64,000 nt of DNA from Marinomonas posidonica IVIA-Po-181 (GTDB lineage Bacteria; Pseudomonadota; Gammaproteobacteria; Pseudomonadales; Marinomonadaceae): assembly GCF_000214215.1 (NCBI RefSeq), contig NC_015559.1, positions 1,488,001-1,552,000 of the forward strand, given 5' to 3'. Positions 54,161 to 63,089 of this stretch are shown here, one piece after another. Numbering within the stretch: position 1 is the stretch's first letter; the number at the start of each line of letters is the position of its first letter. The notes beneath the pieces were generated by a model that saw nothing but the letters and a program-made list of their open reading frames with translations, searched no databases and had not been told where the DNA came from. Position numbers and translations under genes: made by a program.

Positions 54161-54631
54161 ATGCAAATAGTAAAAGATATTTATGGTGAGGCGGACATGG
54201 AAGCCTTTGGGGCACGCTTGTCGGTCGCGTTACGAAACGGTGGTGTGGTGTACCTAGAAGGGGACCTTGGGATGGGGAAAACCACCTTGGTTCGAGGTAT
54301 GTTAAGAGGTATGGGGCATGAAGGGCCAGTTAAAAGTCCAACCTATACAATTGTTGAGCCCTATGAATTGGCAGATTTAGAAGTATATCACTTTGATTTG
54401 TACCGGCTTGGCGATGCCGAAGAGTTAGAGTTTATGGGCATTCGAGATTATTTTACCGAGCAGAGTTTGTGCCTTATTGAGTGGGCGGAAATGGGGCGAG
54501 GGATTCTGCCGCAAGCCGATTTAATTGTGCGTTTAGGTTTGATTCGTCAAGGTCGTCATGCTGTGCTTGAGGCGACGACCGATAAGGGCGCAATCGCTAT
54601 GGCGAAGTTACAAGACATGCTTGCCGACTAA
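54161..54631 (+). CDS. tsaE: tRNA N6-threonylcarbamoyladenosine synthesis ATPase
   Basis: A 156-residue P-loop protein. Walker A is GDLGMGKT (34-41), followed by VKSPTYTIVEPY and the aspartate-containing VYHFDLYRL. It works with TsaB, TsaC and TsaD to make t6A at position 37 of ANN-decoding tRNAs. It leads the tsaE-amiC-mutL-miaA-hfq-hflX-hflK-hflC set, all on the plus strand. The usual upstream nnrD is missing here. Confidence 0.93.
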   Translation: MQIVKDIYGEADMEAFGARLSVALRNGGVVYLEGDLGMGKTTLVRGMLRGMGHEGPVKSPTYTIVEPYELADLEVYHFDLYRLGDAEELEFMGIRDYFTEQSLCLIEWAEMGRGILPQADLIVRLGLIRQGRHAVLEATTDKGAIAMAKLQDMLAD

Positions 54632-54718
54632 GCCATCGAATTCTTTACGATCAGTAAGATTGAGATCCACTGGTTCAGCCGTTATAGTGTGTCTCTTATA
54701 TATAGCTAGCTGTCTGAT

Positions 54719-56047
54719 ATGCAAACTAAATTTCAAACATTTTTGAGTATAATTTTGGTCTGGATGGCTTCCATTGTTGCCATGGAAGTGTCTGCCGCCG
54801 AAGTGCGTGATATTCGTGTTGCCCAACAAGAAGGGGTGACTCGTTTGGTATTTGAGCTATCCAATAAGTCTGAACATCGTATCTTTCCTTTGTCTAATCC
54901 AGACCGCATTGTTGTTGACATTAGTGACGCCAATTTGAGCAACTCTGTCGTAAATGGCTTGGCTGCATTGTCGTCCGATGTGTTGATGCGAGTTCGTTAC
55001 GCTAAGCGTAATTCTGGCGTCCGTTTTGTATTGGATTTGGCGCAAGCTGCGCGAGCCAAAAGTACTGTCTTGTCAGCCAATAGCACCTATGGTCCAAGGA
55101 TCCTAGTGGAGCTAGAGTATGGAAAGAGAAAGCCAGCTACGATTGTAAAAAGTCTAGCCAATATTTCGAAAGAGAAGCGAGACATTGTGATTGCCATTGA
55201 CCCAGGTCATGGTGGTAAAGATCCGGGGGCCTTGGGGAAATACAAGGTGCGTGAGAAAGACATTGTGTTGTCGATCGCGAAAGAGTTGGCGAAACGAATT
55301 AATGCGGTGGATGGTTTTAAAGCGGTGTTGACCCGATCAACGGACGTTTATTTGAAATTGCGGGATCGTTCTCGGGTGGCTCGTGAAGCGAATGCCGATT
55401 TAATGATTTCGGTACACGCCGATGCCTTTACCAAAGCCAGCGCGCGAGGTGCCTCAGTGTGGGCTTTGTCGTTAAGTGGTAAAAGCTCGGAAATGGGGCG
55501 TTGGTTGGCGCAGCAAGAGAACGCGGCTGATTTAGTGGGCGGTATCTCACTGGATGACAAAGACCAGCTGTTGGCCGAAGTCTTGCTTGATATGTCAATG
55601 AATTCGACTATCCAGATGAGCCTTAATATTGGTGAAAGTGTGCTTGGCAAAATGAAAGGGGTGGCCAAGTTGCACAAAAACTCCGTTCAGCAAGCAGGCT
55701 TTGTGGTGCTTAAATCCCCTGATATTCCATCTATCCTCATCGAGACGGGATTTGTTTCAAACAAGACTGAAGCGAAAAACCTGTCTAGCCGAACTTATCG
55801 AGTTAAATTGGCTGAGTCTATTTCCAAAGGTGTGATTGAATACTTCACGAAAAATGCGCCGGAAGGCACCTTGGTAGCGTGGAAGCAAAAGAAACATTCT
55901 GACTATGTCTACACGGTTAGCAAGGGTGATACTTTGTCACAAATTGCACGTCGGAATCAGGTTTCTTTGGCAGTTTTAAGAAAAGCCAATAAGTTAAAAA
56001 ATGATGTTATCTGGATTGGTCAAAAATTAGTGATTCCAGCTGGATAA
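54719..56047 (+). CDS. N-acetylmuramoyl-L-alanine amidase (AmiB/AmiC type)
   Basis: A 442-residue exported enzyme. A signal peptide (residues 1 to about 26, ending VSAAEV) leads to an AMIN domain (about 30-125), then an Amidase_3 domain starting IAIDPGHGGKDPGALG with zinc ligand H164, later SVHADAF and ILIETGFVSN. A LysM domain ends the protein (YTVSKGDTLSQIARRNQVSLAVLRKANKLK in part). It cuts peptide stems from peptidoglycan during daughter-cell separation. The LysM end and this gene position match AmiB of relatives; amiC is an equal name. Confidence 0.93.
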   Translation: MQTKFQTFLSIILVWMASIVAMEVSAAEVRDIRVAQQEGVTRLVFELSNKSEHRIFPLSNPDRIVVDISDANLSNSVVNGLAALSSDVLMRVRYAKRNSGVRFVLDLAQAARAKSTVLSANSTYGPRILVELEYGKRKPATIVKSLANISKEKRDIVIAIDPGHGGKDPGALGKYKVREKDIVLSIAKELAKRINAVDGFKAVLTRSTDVYLKLRDRSRVAREANADLMISVHADAFTKASARGASVWALSLSGKSSEMGRWLAQQENAADLVGGISLDDKDQLLAEVLLDMSMNSTIQMSLNIGESVLGKMKGVAKLHKNSVQQAGFVVLKSPDIPSILIETGFVSNKTEAKNLSSRTYRVKLAESISKGVIEYFTKNAPEGTLVAWKQKKHSDYVYTVSKGDTLSQIARRNQVSLAVLRKANKLKNDVIWIGQKLVIPAG

Positions 56048-56095
56048 TCAGATCAGGTGCCCAATACGAATGGGCCAAAATAAATAAGGTCGTCA

Positions 56096-58012
56096 ATGAA
56101 AAGAATCAATCTTTTATCGCCACGTCTTGCCAACCAAATTGCCGCTGGTGAAGTGGTTGAGCGTCCCGCTTCTGTGGTAAAGGAACTGCTGGAAAACAGT
56201 TTGGATGCGGGTGCTTCCCAACTGGATATTGATGTAGAGCAAGGTGGTGTTAGGCGAATTAAGATCCGTGATAATGGCGTCGGTATCGTGAAAGATGATT
56301 TGTCACTTGCTCTGAGCCGTCATGCCACCAGTAAAATTGTCACTCTGGATGATCTTGAAGCTGTGAATACGCTGGGATTTCGCGGAGAAGCACTGGCCAG
56401 TATCAGCTCAGTGTCTAGAATGCACCTCACGTCTCAGGCAGAAAATGAAAGCGAAGCATGGCGTGTGGAAGCGGAAGGTAAAGACATGGCCGCGGCAATT
56501 CGCCCAGCCTCTCATCCGCAAGGTACCACGATTGATGTGCGCGATTTATTTTTTAATACGCCAGCGCGTCGTAAGTTTTTGCGGACTGAAAAAACCGAGT
56601 TTTCTCATCTTGAAGAAGTGGTTAAGCGTTTGGCTTTAAGCCGCTATGAAACGGGCTTTCGTCTGAGTCACAATGGTAAGCAAGTGTATGACTTGCGTCC
56701 AGTGACGGATCAGTTGCATGCGGAGCATCGCTTAGCGACTTTGTTGGGTAAAAAATTCATTGAAAACACTCTAACACTGGATGTTGAAGCGGCTGGTTTG
56801 CGACTGTGGGGGTGGATTGGTTTGCCTACCTTTTCGCGTTCTCAGGCGGACTTGCAATATTTCTTTGTGAATGGTCGAGTGGTGAAAGATAAGTTGGTGG
56901 CCCATGCGGTTAGGCAGGCCTATCGTGATGTGTTGTATAACGGTCGTCACCCGACGTTTGTCTTGTATTTAGAATTGGATCCTTCCACGGTTGATGTGAA
57001 TGTGCACCCGACGAAACATGAAGTGCGTTTTCGTGATGGGCGTTTGGTGCATGATTTCCTATTTAGTCGTATTCACAAAGCGATAGCGGATGTGCGTCCT
57101 GAATCCGATTCCGCTCCGACAGGTGTGACGGACAGTCAGGAGAATACAGTCTCAATCGGTGCCATGTCAGAGCAATCCGCATTACCGTTGGTAAATCGTC
57201 CTGCTAATAATGGTATGGATTGGATGCGACAAACTGGTGTGGCAAGCAATCCAACTGGCGATAGCATTCGTAATCAGTTAGATGGTATGCAGCGCCTGTC
57301 AGGTTACGCTCAGGATTTTGCTTCTGCCACGGAGCAAGTGGATCCAGAGACGGGGGAAATCAAATCTATCTCCGTTCCTTCTAGTGAATCCGTCTTTACG
57401 CAGGTTAATGAAGGGAATTATCAGAAAGTGCCACCATTGGGCTATGCCGTGGCGCAAATACATGGTGTGTATATTCTTTCTGAAAGCGAGCAGGGATTGA
57501 TAGTGGTCGACATGCACGCGGCACATGAGCGTATTGTTTATGAGCGAATGAAAAATGCATTTTATGAAAAGAGCATTGCTACACAGCCTTTGTTAGTGCC
57601 GATTAATATTTCTGTCTCACAAAGTGAGGCTGATTTGGTTGAAGAAAGTGGTGCGGTTTTTGAGGCATTTGGTTTTAGGGTTGAACGTACTGGATTGGAA
57701 AGTGTGATGGTGCGTGAGGTGCCTATTATTCTGATTCGTGGTGATGTTGAAAATTTGGTTCGGGATGTGATTAGTGATCTTTCCGCAAACGGTGTATCGG
57801 ATCTTTTGGAGTCACGTGCTAATGAATTAATGGCATCTATGGCGTGTCACGGTGCGGTGCGTGCCAATCGTAAGCTTACGATTGCCGAAATGAACAGTTT
57901 GCTGCGTGACATGGAGGTAACTGAGCGAAGTGGTCAGTGTAATCATGGTCGACCAACATGGGCCTATTTGAGTATGAATGACTTAGACAAACTCTTTTTG
58001 CGAGGGCGTTAG
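56096..58012 (+). CDS. mutL: DNA mismatch repair protein MutL
   Basis: A 638-residue protein. The GHKL ATPase half has [30 protein letters not shown] and [10 protein letters not shown]. The C-terminal half (from about 450) has an endonuclease-type motif, [12 protein letters not shown] at residues 472-483, fitting the DxHAxxExxxxE pattern of nicking MutL proteins but with Met for the usual Gln, plus ACHGAVRA and CNHGRPTW zinc-site motifs. It joins MutS in repair after replication. miaA begins one base after its stop. Confidence 0.96.
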   Translation: MKRINLLSPRLANQIAAGEVVERPASVVKELLENSLDAGASQLDIDVEQGGVRRIKIRDNGVGIVKDDLSLALSRHATSKIVTLDDLEAVNTLGFRGEALASISSVSRMHLTSQAENESEAWRVEAEGKDMAAAIRPASHPQGTTIDVRDLFFNTPARRKFLRTEKTEFSHLEEVVKRLALSRYETGFRLSHNGKQVYDLRPVTDQLHAEHRLATLLGKKFIENTLTLDVEAAGLRLWGWIGLPTFSRSQADLQYFFVNGRVVKDKLVAHAVRQAYRDVLYNGRHPTFVLYLELDPSTVDVNVHPTKHEVRFRDGRLVHDFLFSRIHKAIADVRPESDSAPTGVTDSQENTVSIGAMSEQSALPLVNRPANNGMDWMRQTGVASNPTGDSIRNQLDGMQRLSGYAQDFASATEQVDPETGEIKSISVPSSESVFTQVNEGNYQKVPPLGYAVAQIHGVYILSESEQGLIVVDMHAAHERIVYERMKNAFYEKSIATQPLLVPINISVSQSEADLVEESGAVFEAFGFRVERTGLESVMVREVPIILIRGDVENLVRDVISDLSANGVSDLLESRANELMASMACHGAVRANRKLTIAEMNSLLRDMEVTERSGQCNHGRPTWAYLSMNDLDKLFLRGR

Positions 58013-58013
58013 T

Positions 58014-58946
58014 ATGGCAAAACCACAAGTGGTGTGTTTAATGGGGCCAACAGCCTCTGGTAAAACGGGGTTGGCTGTTGAATTGGCTGAGCAGCATGAT
58101 TTTGAAATTATTAGCGTTGATTCTGCGTTGGTTTACAAGGGAATGGACATAGGCACGGCAAAACCAGATGCTGAATTGTTGGCTAGAGCACCACATCGTC
58201 TGATTAATATTATTGATCCTGTTGAGTCTTATTCGGCGGCAGATTTTGTCGACGATGCGGTCATGCATGTAGAGGAAATTTTAGCGAATGGAAAAACACC
58301 GCTCTTAGTTGGCGGTACCATGATGTATTTTAACGCCTTGCAGAAAGGCTTGGCCGATATGCCAAAGGCGGATGCCGGTTTGCGTCAAGAGATTGAGTGG
58401 GAGGCCGAAGAGAAAGGCTGGCCTGCTTTGCATGAAGTGTTAGCAAAGGTTGACCCTGAAGCGGCGTCCAGAATTCACCCTAATGATCCTCAGCGCTTAC
58501 AGCGTGCGTTAGAGGTATATCGATTGACTGGCAAGACCATGACGCAGTTATGGACAGAGCAGCAAGCGGTTTCTTTGCCTTTTGATATGATTAATATGGC
58601 GGTGATGCCGAAAGAGCGTAGTCTTCTACATGAACGCATTGAGTTACGTTTCAAGCAAATGATGGAGCAAGGTTTTTTGGCAGAGGTGGAGGCCTTGTAC
58701 CATCGAGGGGATCTTACCATTGATATGCCTTCTATGCGCTGTGTCGGTTATCGTCAACTTTGGCAATATTTAGAAGGTGAGGATTTGTTAGAAGATGCTA
58801 TCTTTAAAGGGGTAGTCGCTTCTCGTCAATTAGCGAAACGACAACTGACTTGGTTGCGAGGCTGGGAAGATTTGATGATTTTCGACAGTTTATCAAAAGA
58901 ACTTGCCTCTGAGGCCTTGAATTACATAGAAAGCAGGATTATATAG
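58014..58946 (+). CDS. miaA: tRNA dimethylallyltransferase
   Basis: A 310-residue enzyme. The P-loop is GPTASGKT (11-18), followed by [20 protein letters not shown] and later [10 protein letters not shown]. It adds the dimethylallyl group to A37 of tRNAs reading UNN codons, the first step to ms2i6A. It begins immediately after mutL and is followed, after 89 AT-rich bases that may hold a promoter, by hfq. This order is classical. Confidence 0.95.
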   Translation: MAKPQVVCLMGPTASGKTGLAVELAEQHDFEIISVDSALVYKGMDIGTAKPDAELLARAPHRLINIIDPVESYSAADFVDDAVMHVEEILANGKTPLLVGGTMMYFNALQKGLADMPKADAGLRQEIEWEAEEKGWPALHEVLAKVDPEAASRIHPNDPQRLQRALEVYRLTGKTMTQLWTEQQAVSLPFDMINMAVMPKERSLLHERIELRFKQMMEQGFLAEVEALYHRGDLTIDMPSMRCVGYRQLWQYLEGEDLLEDAIFKGVVASRQLAKRQLTWLRGWEDLMIFDSLSKELASEALNYIESRII

Positions 58947-59035
58947 GGGAAATAATAAAAAATTTGGTGTAGTATCTACAGTATTGTTTTTTCAATATTT
59001 AATTTATTAGTTTTCGCTTTTTTAAGGAGATTCCG

Positions 59036-59281
59036 ATGTCAAAAGGGCAATCATTACAAGACCCTTACCTAAATGTTCTGCGCAAAGAAAGAGTGCCTGT
59101 TTCAATCTTTCTTGTGAATGGAATTAAACTTCAAGGCCAGATTGAGTCATTTGATCAGTTTGTGATTCTTTTGAAAAACACAGTTAGCCAAATGGTATAC
59201 AAACATGCTATTTCGACTGTTGTGCCTTCACGTACTATCCGCATGCCGTCTCCTGATCAGCCGGAAGATGCCGCTGAATAG
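59036..59281 (+). CDS. hfq: RNA chaperone Hfq
   Basis: An 81-residue Sm-like protein. The N-terminus [21 protein letters not shown], the Sm1 core [22 protein letters not shown] and the YKHAIS Sm2 motif are nearly the same as in E. coli. The C-terminal tail is short (about 15 residues). It forms a hexameric ring that pairs small RNAs with messages. AAGGAG precedes the ATG. hflX follows after 33 bases. Confidence 0.97.
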   Translation: MSKGQSLQDPYLNVLRKERVPVSIFLVNGIKLQGQIESFDQFVILLKNTVSQMVYKHAISTVVPSRTIRMPSPDQPEDAAE

Positions 59282-59314
59282 TTTGTCTGACAAGACAAAC
59301 AGAGGAATATAAGA

Positions 59315-60604
59315 TTGTTTTTTGAACGCCCTGATAGTGGTGAAATTGCTGTTGTGGTCCATATTGATTTTAATGATCAAAGCGAAAGCTATGGGCCAGA
59401 AGAGTTTGTTGAGCTTGCTATGTCGGCTGGTGCTGACCCTGTTGCTGTTGTTACAGGGTCCCGTCAGCGTCCTGATGCCAAATATTTTGTTGGTAGCGGG
59501 AAATTGGATGAAATTAAAGATATTGTTGATCAAGAAGAAGCACAAGTGGTGCTGTTTGATCATGCTTTATCACCATCTCAAGAGCGTAACTTAGAAAGTG
59601 TTTTAAAGTGTCGAGTGTTGGATCGTACTGGTTTAATACTGGATATTTTTGCCCAGCGTGCACGTACCCATGAGGGTAAACTGCAGGTTGAGCTGGCTCA
59701 GTTACAGCACATGTCAACCCGATTGATTCGTGGTTGGACTCACTTAGAACGCCAAAAAGGCGGCATCGGTATGCGTGGCCCTGGTGAAACCCAGTTGGAA
59801 ACGGACCGTCGCTTGCTTCGTGTACGCATTAAATCCATTCAGAAACGCCTTGAAAAAGTGGGTACGCAACGAGATCAAAGTCGTCGCTCTCGTGCCCGTT
59901 CTGCTGTTCCTACTGTGTCTTTAGTCGGTTACACAAATGCGGGAAAATCAACATTATTTAACCGTATTACGGGTTCTGAGGTGTATGCTGCTGATCAATT
60001 ATTTGCGACACTGGATCCGACTCTTAGACGTTTGGATATCGAGCAAATAGGTTCTGTGGTATTGGCGGATACGGTTGGGTTTATTCGTCAATTGCCGCAC
60101 AGATTGATTAAAGCGTTTCAGGCGACCCTTAAAGAGTCGGCGGAAGCGGATTTGTTGCTGCATGTGGTGGATGCGGCTGATATTTCTCGTGATGATAATA
60201 TGCTTCATGTGGGTACAGTGTTGGAAGAAATTGGTGCGGATGAAGTGCCGACTTTGTTAGTTTTTAATAAAATTGATGCACTTCCTACGGCTGAGCCACG
60301 TATAGATAGAGATGAGCATGGGAACCCAAGACGAGTTTGGTTGTCTGCTCGTGATGGCGATGGTTTAGAGTTGCTAAAGCAGGCTATTGCTGAGTTATTG
60401 GCGGTGGATGTGTTTACGGAGACATTAAACTTGCCAAGTCATTATGGTCGTTTGCGCGCTATGTTGTTTGAGCATGGTGCGGTAAGATCAGAGCGTTTTG
60501 ACGAAAACGGTCATTTTGTATTGGATGTGAAGCTTCCTAAGAAAGACTATTTACAGATTTTAGCTCGTGCTGGTATGTCTGAGGATCAGATTGTAGCGGC
60601 ATAG
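59315..60604 (+). CDS. hflX: ribosome-associated GTPase HflX
   Basis: A 429-residue GTPase starting at TTG (MFFERPDSGEIAV). The N-terminal HflX domain contains VTGSRQRPDAKYFVGSGK and RGWTHLERQKGG; the GTPase part has GYTNAGKST (205-213), DTVGFIRQLP and NKID. HflX splits stalled ribosomes under stress. The TTG start is supported by AGAGGAA upstream and by the normal family N-terminus. It lies between hfq and hflK, the classical order. Confidence 0.94.
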   Translation: MFFERPDSGEIAVVVHIDFNDQSESYGPEEFVELAMSAGADPVAVVTGSRQRPDAKYFVGSGKLDEIKDIVDQEEAQVVLFDHALSPSQERNLESVLKCRVLDRTGLILDIFAQRARTHEGKLQVELAQLQHMSTRLIRGWTHLERQKGGIGMRGPGETQLETDRRLLRVRIKSIQKRLEKVGTQRDQSRRSRARSAVPTVSLVGYTNAGKSTLFNRITGSEVYAADQLFATLDPTLRRLDIEQIGSVVLADTVGFIRQLPHRLIKAFQATLKESAEADLLLHVVDAADISRDDNMLHVGTVLEEIGADEVPTLLVFNKIDALPTAEPRIDRDEHGNPRRVWLSARDGDGLELLKQAIAELLAVDVFTETLNLPSHYGRLRAMLFEHGAVRSERFDENGHFVLDVKLPKKDYLQILARAGMSEDQIVAA

Positions 60605-60643
60605 GTCACTGGAATTATCATTAAAATAAAGTGGAGATGTAGT

Positions 60644-61888
60644 ATGGCCTGGAATGAACCGGGTAATAACGACAACGACCCATGGAATCCAGATAAAAAC
60701 CGTAATAATGGTGCTGGTCGCCCAGATGAAGGTCGCGATAAAGAGAAGAATAACGATCCTTGGGGTCGTCCATCCGGCGGAAAAGATCAAGGACCACCAG
60801 ATCTAGATGAAGCCTTTAATAAGTTGATGGACATGCTAGGGGTTAGAAAATCTCGGAAAGGCGGCGGCTCAAATGGCGGCGGTTCTGGTTTGTCTGGCAA
60901 GTTCAGTGGCGGCTTGATTGCTATTGTATTGTTGGCTTTGTTCGCGCTTTGGGCGGCAACTGGTGTTTATCAGGTTGACCAGCAAGAGCGAGGCGTGGTG
61001 TTGCGCTTGGGTGAATATCATTCGACTGTGATGCCTGGTTTGCACTGGAATCCACCTTTGATTGATTCCGTTAGTAAAGTTAATGTCACGAAAGTGCGTT
61101 CGCATGATCACAAAGCGCTTATGTTGACGGTTGATGATGCGATTGTTGAAGTCGGTGTGTCGGTTCAGTACTCAGTACAGAACCCGAAGGATTTCTTGAT
61201 CAATGTGCGTAATCCCGAAGAGTCTTTGGCTCAAATGACAGAAAGTGCGCTTCGTCATGTTGTGGGTAGCTCAGAAATGGGTCAAATCCTTACAGAAGGT
61301 CGTGAACTGTTGGCGGATGAAGTAAAAGCGCGTATTCAGTCTTACAGTGATCTGTATGGCACAGGCCTACTTATCTCTAAAGTAAACGTTGAAAATACTC
61401 AGGCGCCGACTCAGGTGCAAGAGGCATTTGATGACGTTATTAAAGCGAAAGAAGATGAGTTGCGAGTGAAAAACGAAGCAGAGTCTTATGCTAACGGTGT
61501 GATTCCTGAAGCGCGTGGTCGTGCTCAGCGTATTCGTGAGGAAGCAGAAGCTTATCGCTCTGAGATTGTTGCTCGTGCGAGTGGTCAAGCGGATCGTTTT
61601 GATCGTTTGTATCGCGAATATACTAAAGCGCCTGAAGTGACTCGTCGTCGTTTGTACATCGAAACAGTTGAGTCTGTTTATAAAGACGTTAACAAGGTTG
61701 TTGTTGATACCGAAGGTGGGAATAACATGATGTACTTGCCGCTTGATCAATTGATGAAGCAGTCAGCAGCGTCAGCCAGTGGTTCTTCAAACTTGGGGTC
61801 GTCTGATATTAGCAGTCTAACTGATCAGGTGTTAAACGAGTTGCGTAAGCGCCAAGGTGTCACCGTTCGTAGAGAGGGTAGAAATTAA
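60644..61888 (+). CDS. hflK: FtsH protease regulator HflK
   Basis: A 414-residue SPFH-family membrane protein. The N-terminus is Gly/Asn/Asp-rich and cytoplasmic (MAWNEPGNNDNDPWNPD), a membrane helix is at about residues 86-106 (GGLIAIVLLALFALWAATG), and the SPFH domain begins VYQVDQQERGVVLRLGEYH. The long helical region lies at 250-340. With HflC it surrounds FtsH and controls its proteolysis. Its stop overlaps the hflC start by one base. Confidence 0.95.
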   Translation: MAWNEPGNNDNDPWNPDKNRNNGAGRPDEGRDKEKNNDPWGRPSGGKDQGPPDLDEAFNKLMDMLGVRKSRKGGGSNGGGSGLSGKFSGGLIAIVLLALFALWAATGVYQVDQQERGVVLRLGEYHSTVMPGLHWNPPLIDSVSKVNVTKVRSHDHKALMLTVDDAIVEVGVSVQYSVQNPKDFLINVRNPEESLAQMTESALRHVVGSSEMGQILTEGRELLADEVKARIQSYSDLYGTGLLISKVNVENTQAPTQVQEAFDDVIKAKEDELRVKNEAESYANGVIPEARGRAQRIREEAEAYRSEIVARASGQADRFDRLYREYTKAPEVTRRRLYIETVESVYKDVNKVVVDTEGGNNMMYLPLDQLMKQSAASASGSSNLGSSDISSLTDQVLNELRKRQGVTVRREGRN

Positions 61889-62769
61889 TGAAAGGCTTTT
61901 CTTTTGTGGTTTTATTTGTACTTCTTCTTGTCGTTCTGGTGGGGTCTCAAACGCTGTATGTCGTGAAAGAGACTGAACGAGCCGTTGTTTTGCGTTTTGG
62001 TGAGATCGTCGAAGACGATGTGAAGCCAGGTTTGCACTTTAAGCTGCCGATCATGAATGAAGTGAAGAAGTTTGATGCGCGTATTTTGACCATGGATTCT
62101 CGTCCTCAGCGTTATTTGACGCTAGAACAGAAAGCGGTTGTAGTGGATTCCTATGTGAAATGGAAAATCGACTCAGTGGCTAAGTTCTATCAGGCAACGT
62201 CAGGTGATGAGTTTGTTGCGAATCGAGTATTGTCATCTCGTGTTGATACTGGTTTGCGTAACAAATTCGGTGAGCGCACCATGCACGAAGTAGTGTCTGG
62301 TGAGCGTGATTTGCTGATGACGGAATTGCGCGATGACCTAAACCGCGTTGCACAGAATGAGTTGGGTATTTCGATTATTGATATTCGTGTTAAACGAATT
62401 GATCTTCCGCCAGATGTAAGTGAGTCTGTTTATCAGCGTATGCGTACTGAGCGTGAGCGTGAAGCTCGTGAGCACAGATCGAAAGGTCTAGAGCTAGCGG
62501 AAGGTATTCGTGCGGATGCGGATCGTCAAAAAGTCGTTTTGGAAGCCGAAGCACAACGGGATGCGGAAATGATTCGTGGTGATGGTGATGCGAAAGCAGC
62601 CGCTATTTACTCGAAGGTTTATAAGCAGGATCCAGAGTTCTATGAATTCTATCGTAGCTTGCAGGCCTACCGTGAAAGCTTTGTTGGTAACGGCAATCTG
62701 TTTGTGCTTGAGCCTGACAGTGAGTTCTTCAAGTACTTGAATAGCTCTGTAGGCGGCGGTTCACGATAG
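61888..62769 (+). CDS. hflC: FtsH protease regulator HflC
   Basis: A 293-residue partner of HflK. One N-terminal membrane helix (FSFVVLFVLLLVVLVGSQTL) is followed by the SPFH domain (YVVKETERAVVLRFGEIV...PGLHFKLP) and a helical domain with MRTEREREAREHRSKGLELAEGIRADADRQ in several parts. It starts at the A of the hflK stop. It forms the HflKC cage around FtsH in the inner membrane. A strong terminator follows. Confidence 0.95.
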   Translation: MKGFSFVVLFVLLLVVLVGSQTLYVVKETERAVVLRFGEIVEDDVKPGLHFKLPIMNEVKKFDARILTMDSRPQRYLTLEQKAVVVDSYVKWKIDSVAKFYQATSGDEFVANRVLSSRVDTGLRNKFGERTMHEVVSGERDLLMTELRDDLNRVAQNELGISIIDIRVKRIDLPPDVSESVYQRMRTEREREAREHRSKGLELAEGIRADADRQKVVLEAEAQRDAEMIRGDGDAKAAAIYSKVYKQDPEFYEFYRSLQAYRESFVGNGNLFVLEPDSEFFKYLNSSVGGGSR

Positions 62770-62830
62770 ATAATCGCGAATAATCGTGCGACAAGCCTAT
62801 TTGTTAAAATAGGAAACATGGTACTATTAC

Positions 62831-62855
62831 AAAAACCGGGTCAGGCCCGGTTTTT
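62831..62855 (+). terminator. terminator after hflC
   Basis: AAAAACCGGG and CCCGGTTTTT form a ten-base stem with loop TCAGG, with one more T after it. It separates hflC from the small DUF2065 gene. Confidence 0.9.
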
Positions 62856-62879
62856 TAATGGTTGGAACAAAGAGAATCT

Positions 62880-63077
62880 ATGCAGGAATTGTTGCAGTCG
62901 CTACTGGTTGGCGTCAGCCTTTTATTGATCGCCGAGGGGATTTTGCCGTTTCTCGCTCCACATTTTTGGAGAGAAATTATGGCAAGAGCTATCGCAAGCT
63001 CAGATTTTAATTTACGCATTCTGGGGGCGGTTAGTATGTTTCTTGGAGTAGTACTTCTTTTGCTGACACGAAGCTAA
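62880..63077 (+). CDS. DUF2065 (YjeT-like) small membrane protein
   Basis: A 65-residue protein from ATG 62880. It has two hydrophobic segments, QSLLVGVSLLLIAEGILPFL and LGAVSMFLGVVLLLL, with a short loop containing WREIMARAIA between them: the DUF2065 pattern of E. coli YjeT. Function is unknown. It lies between hflC and hisZ, as in many gammaproteobacteria. A purine-rich AAAGAGAA lies just upstream. Confidence 0.85.
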   Translation: MQELLQSLLVGVSLLLIAEGILPFLAPHFWREIMARAIASSDFNLRILGAVSMFLGVVLLLLTRS

Positions 63078-63089
63078 GAGGATAATTTA

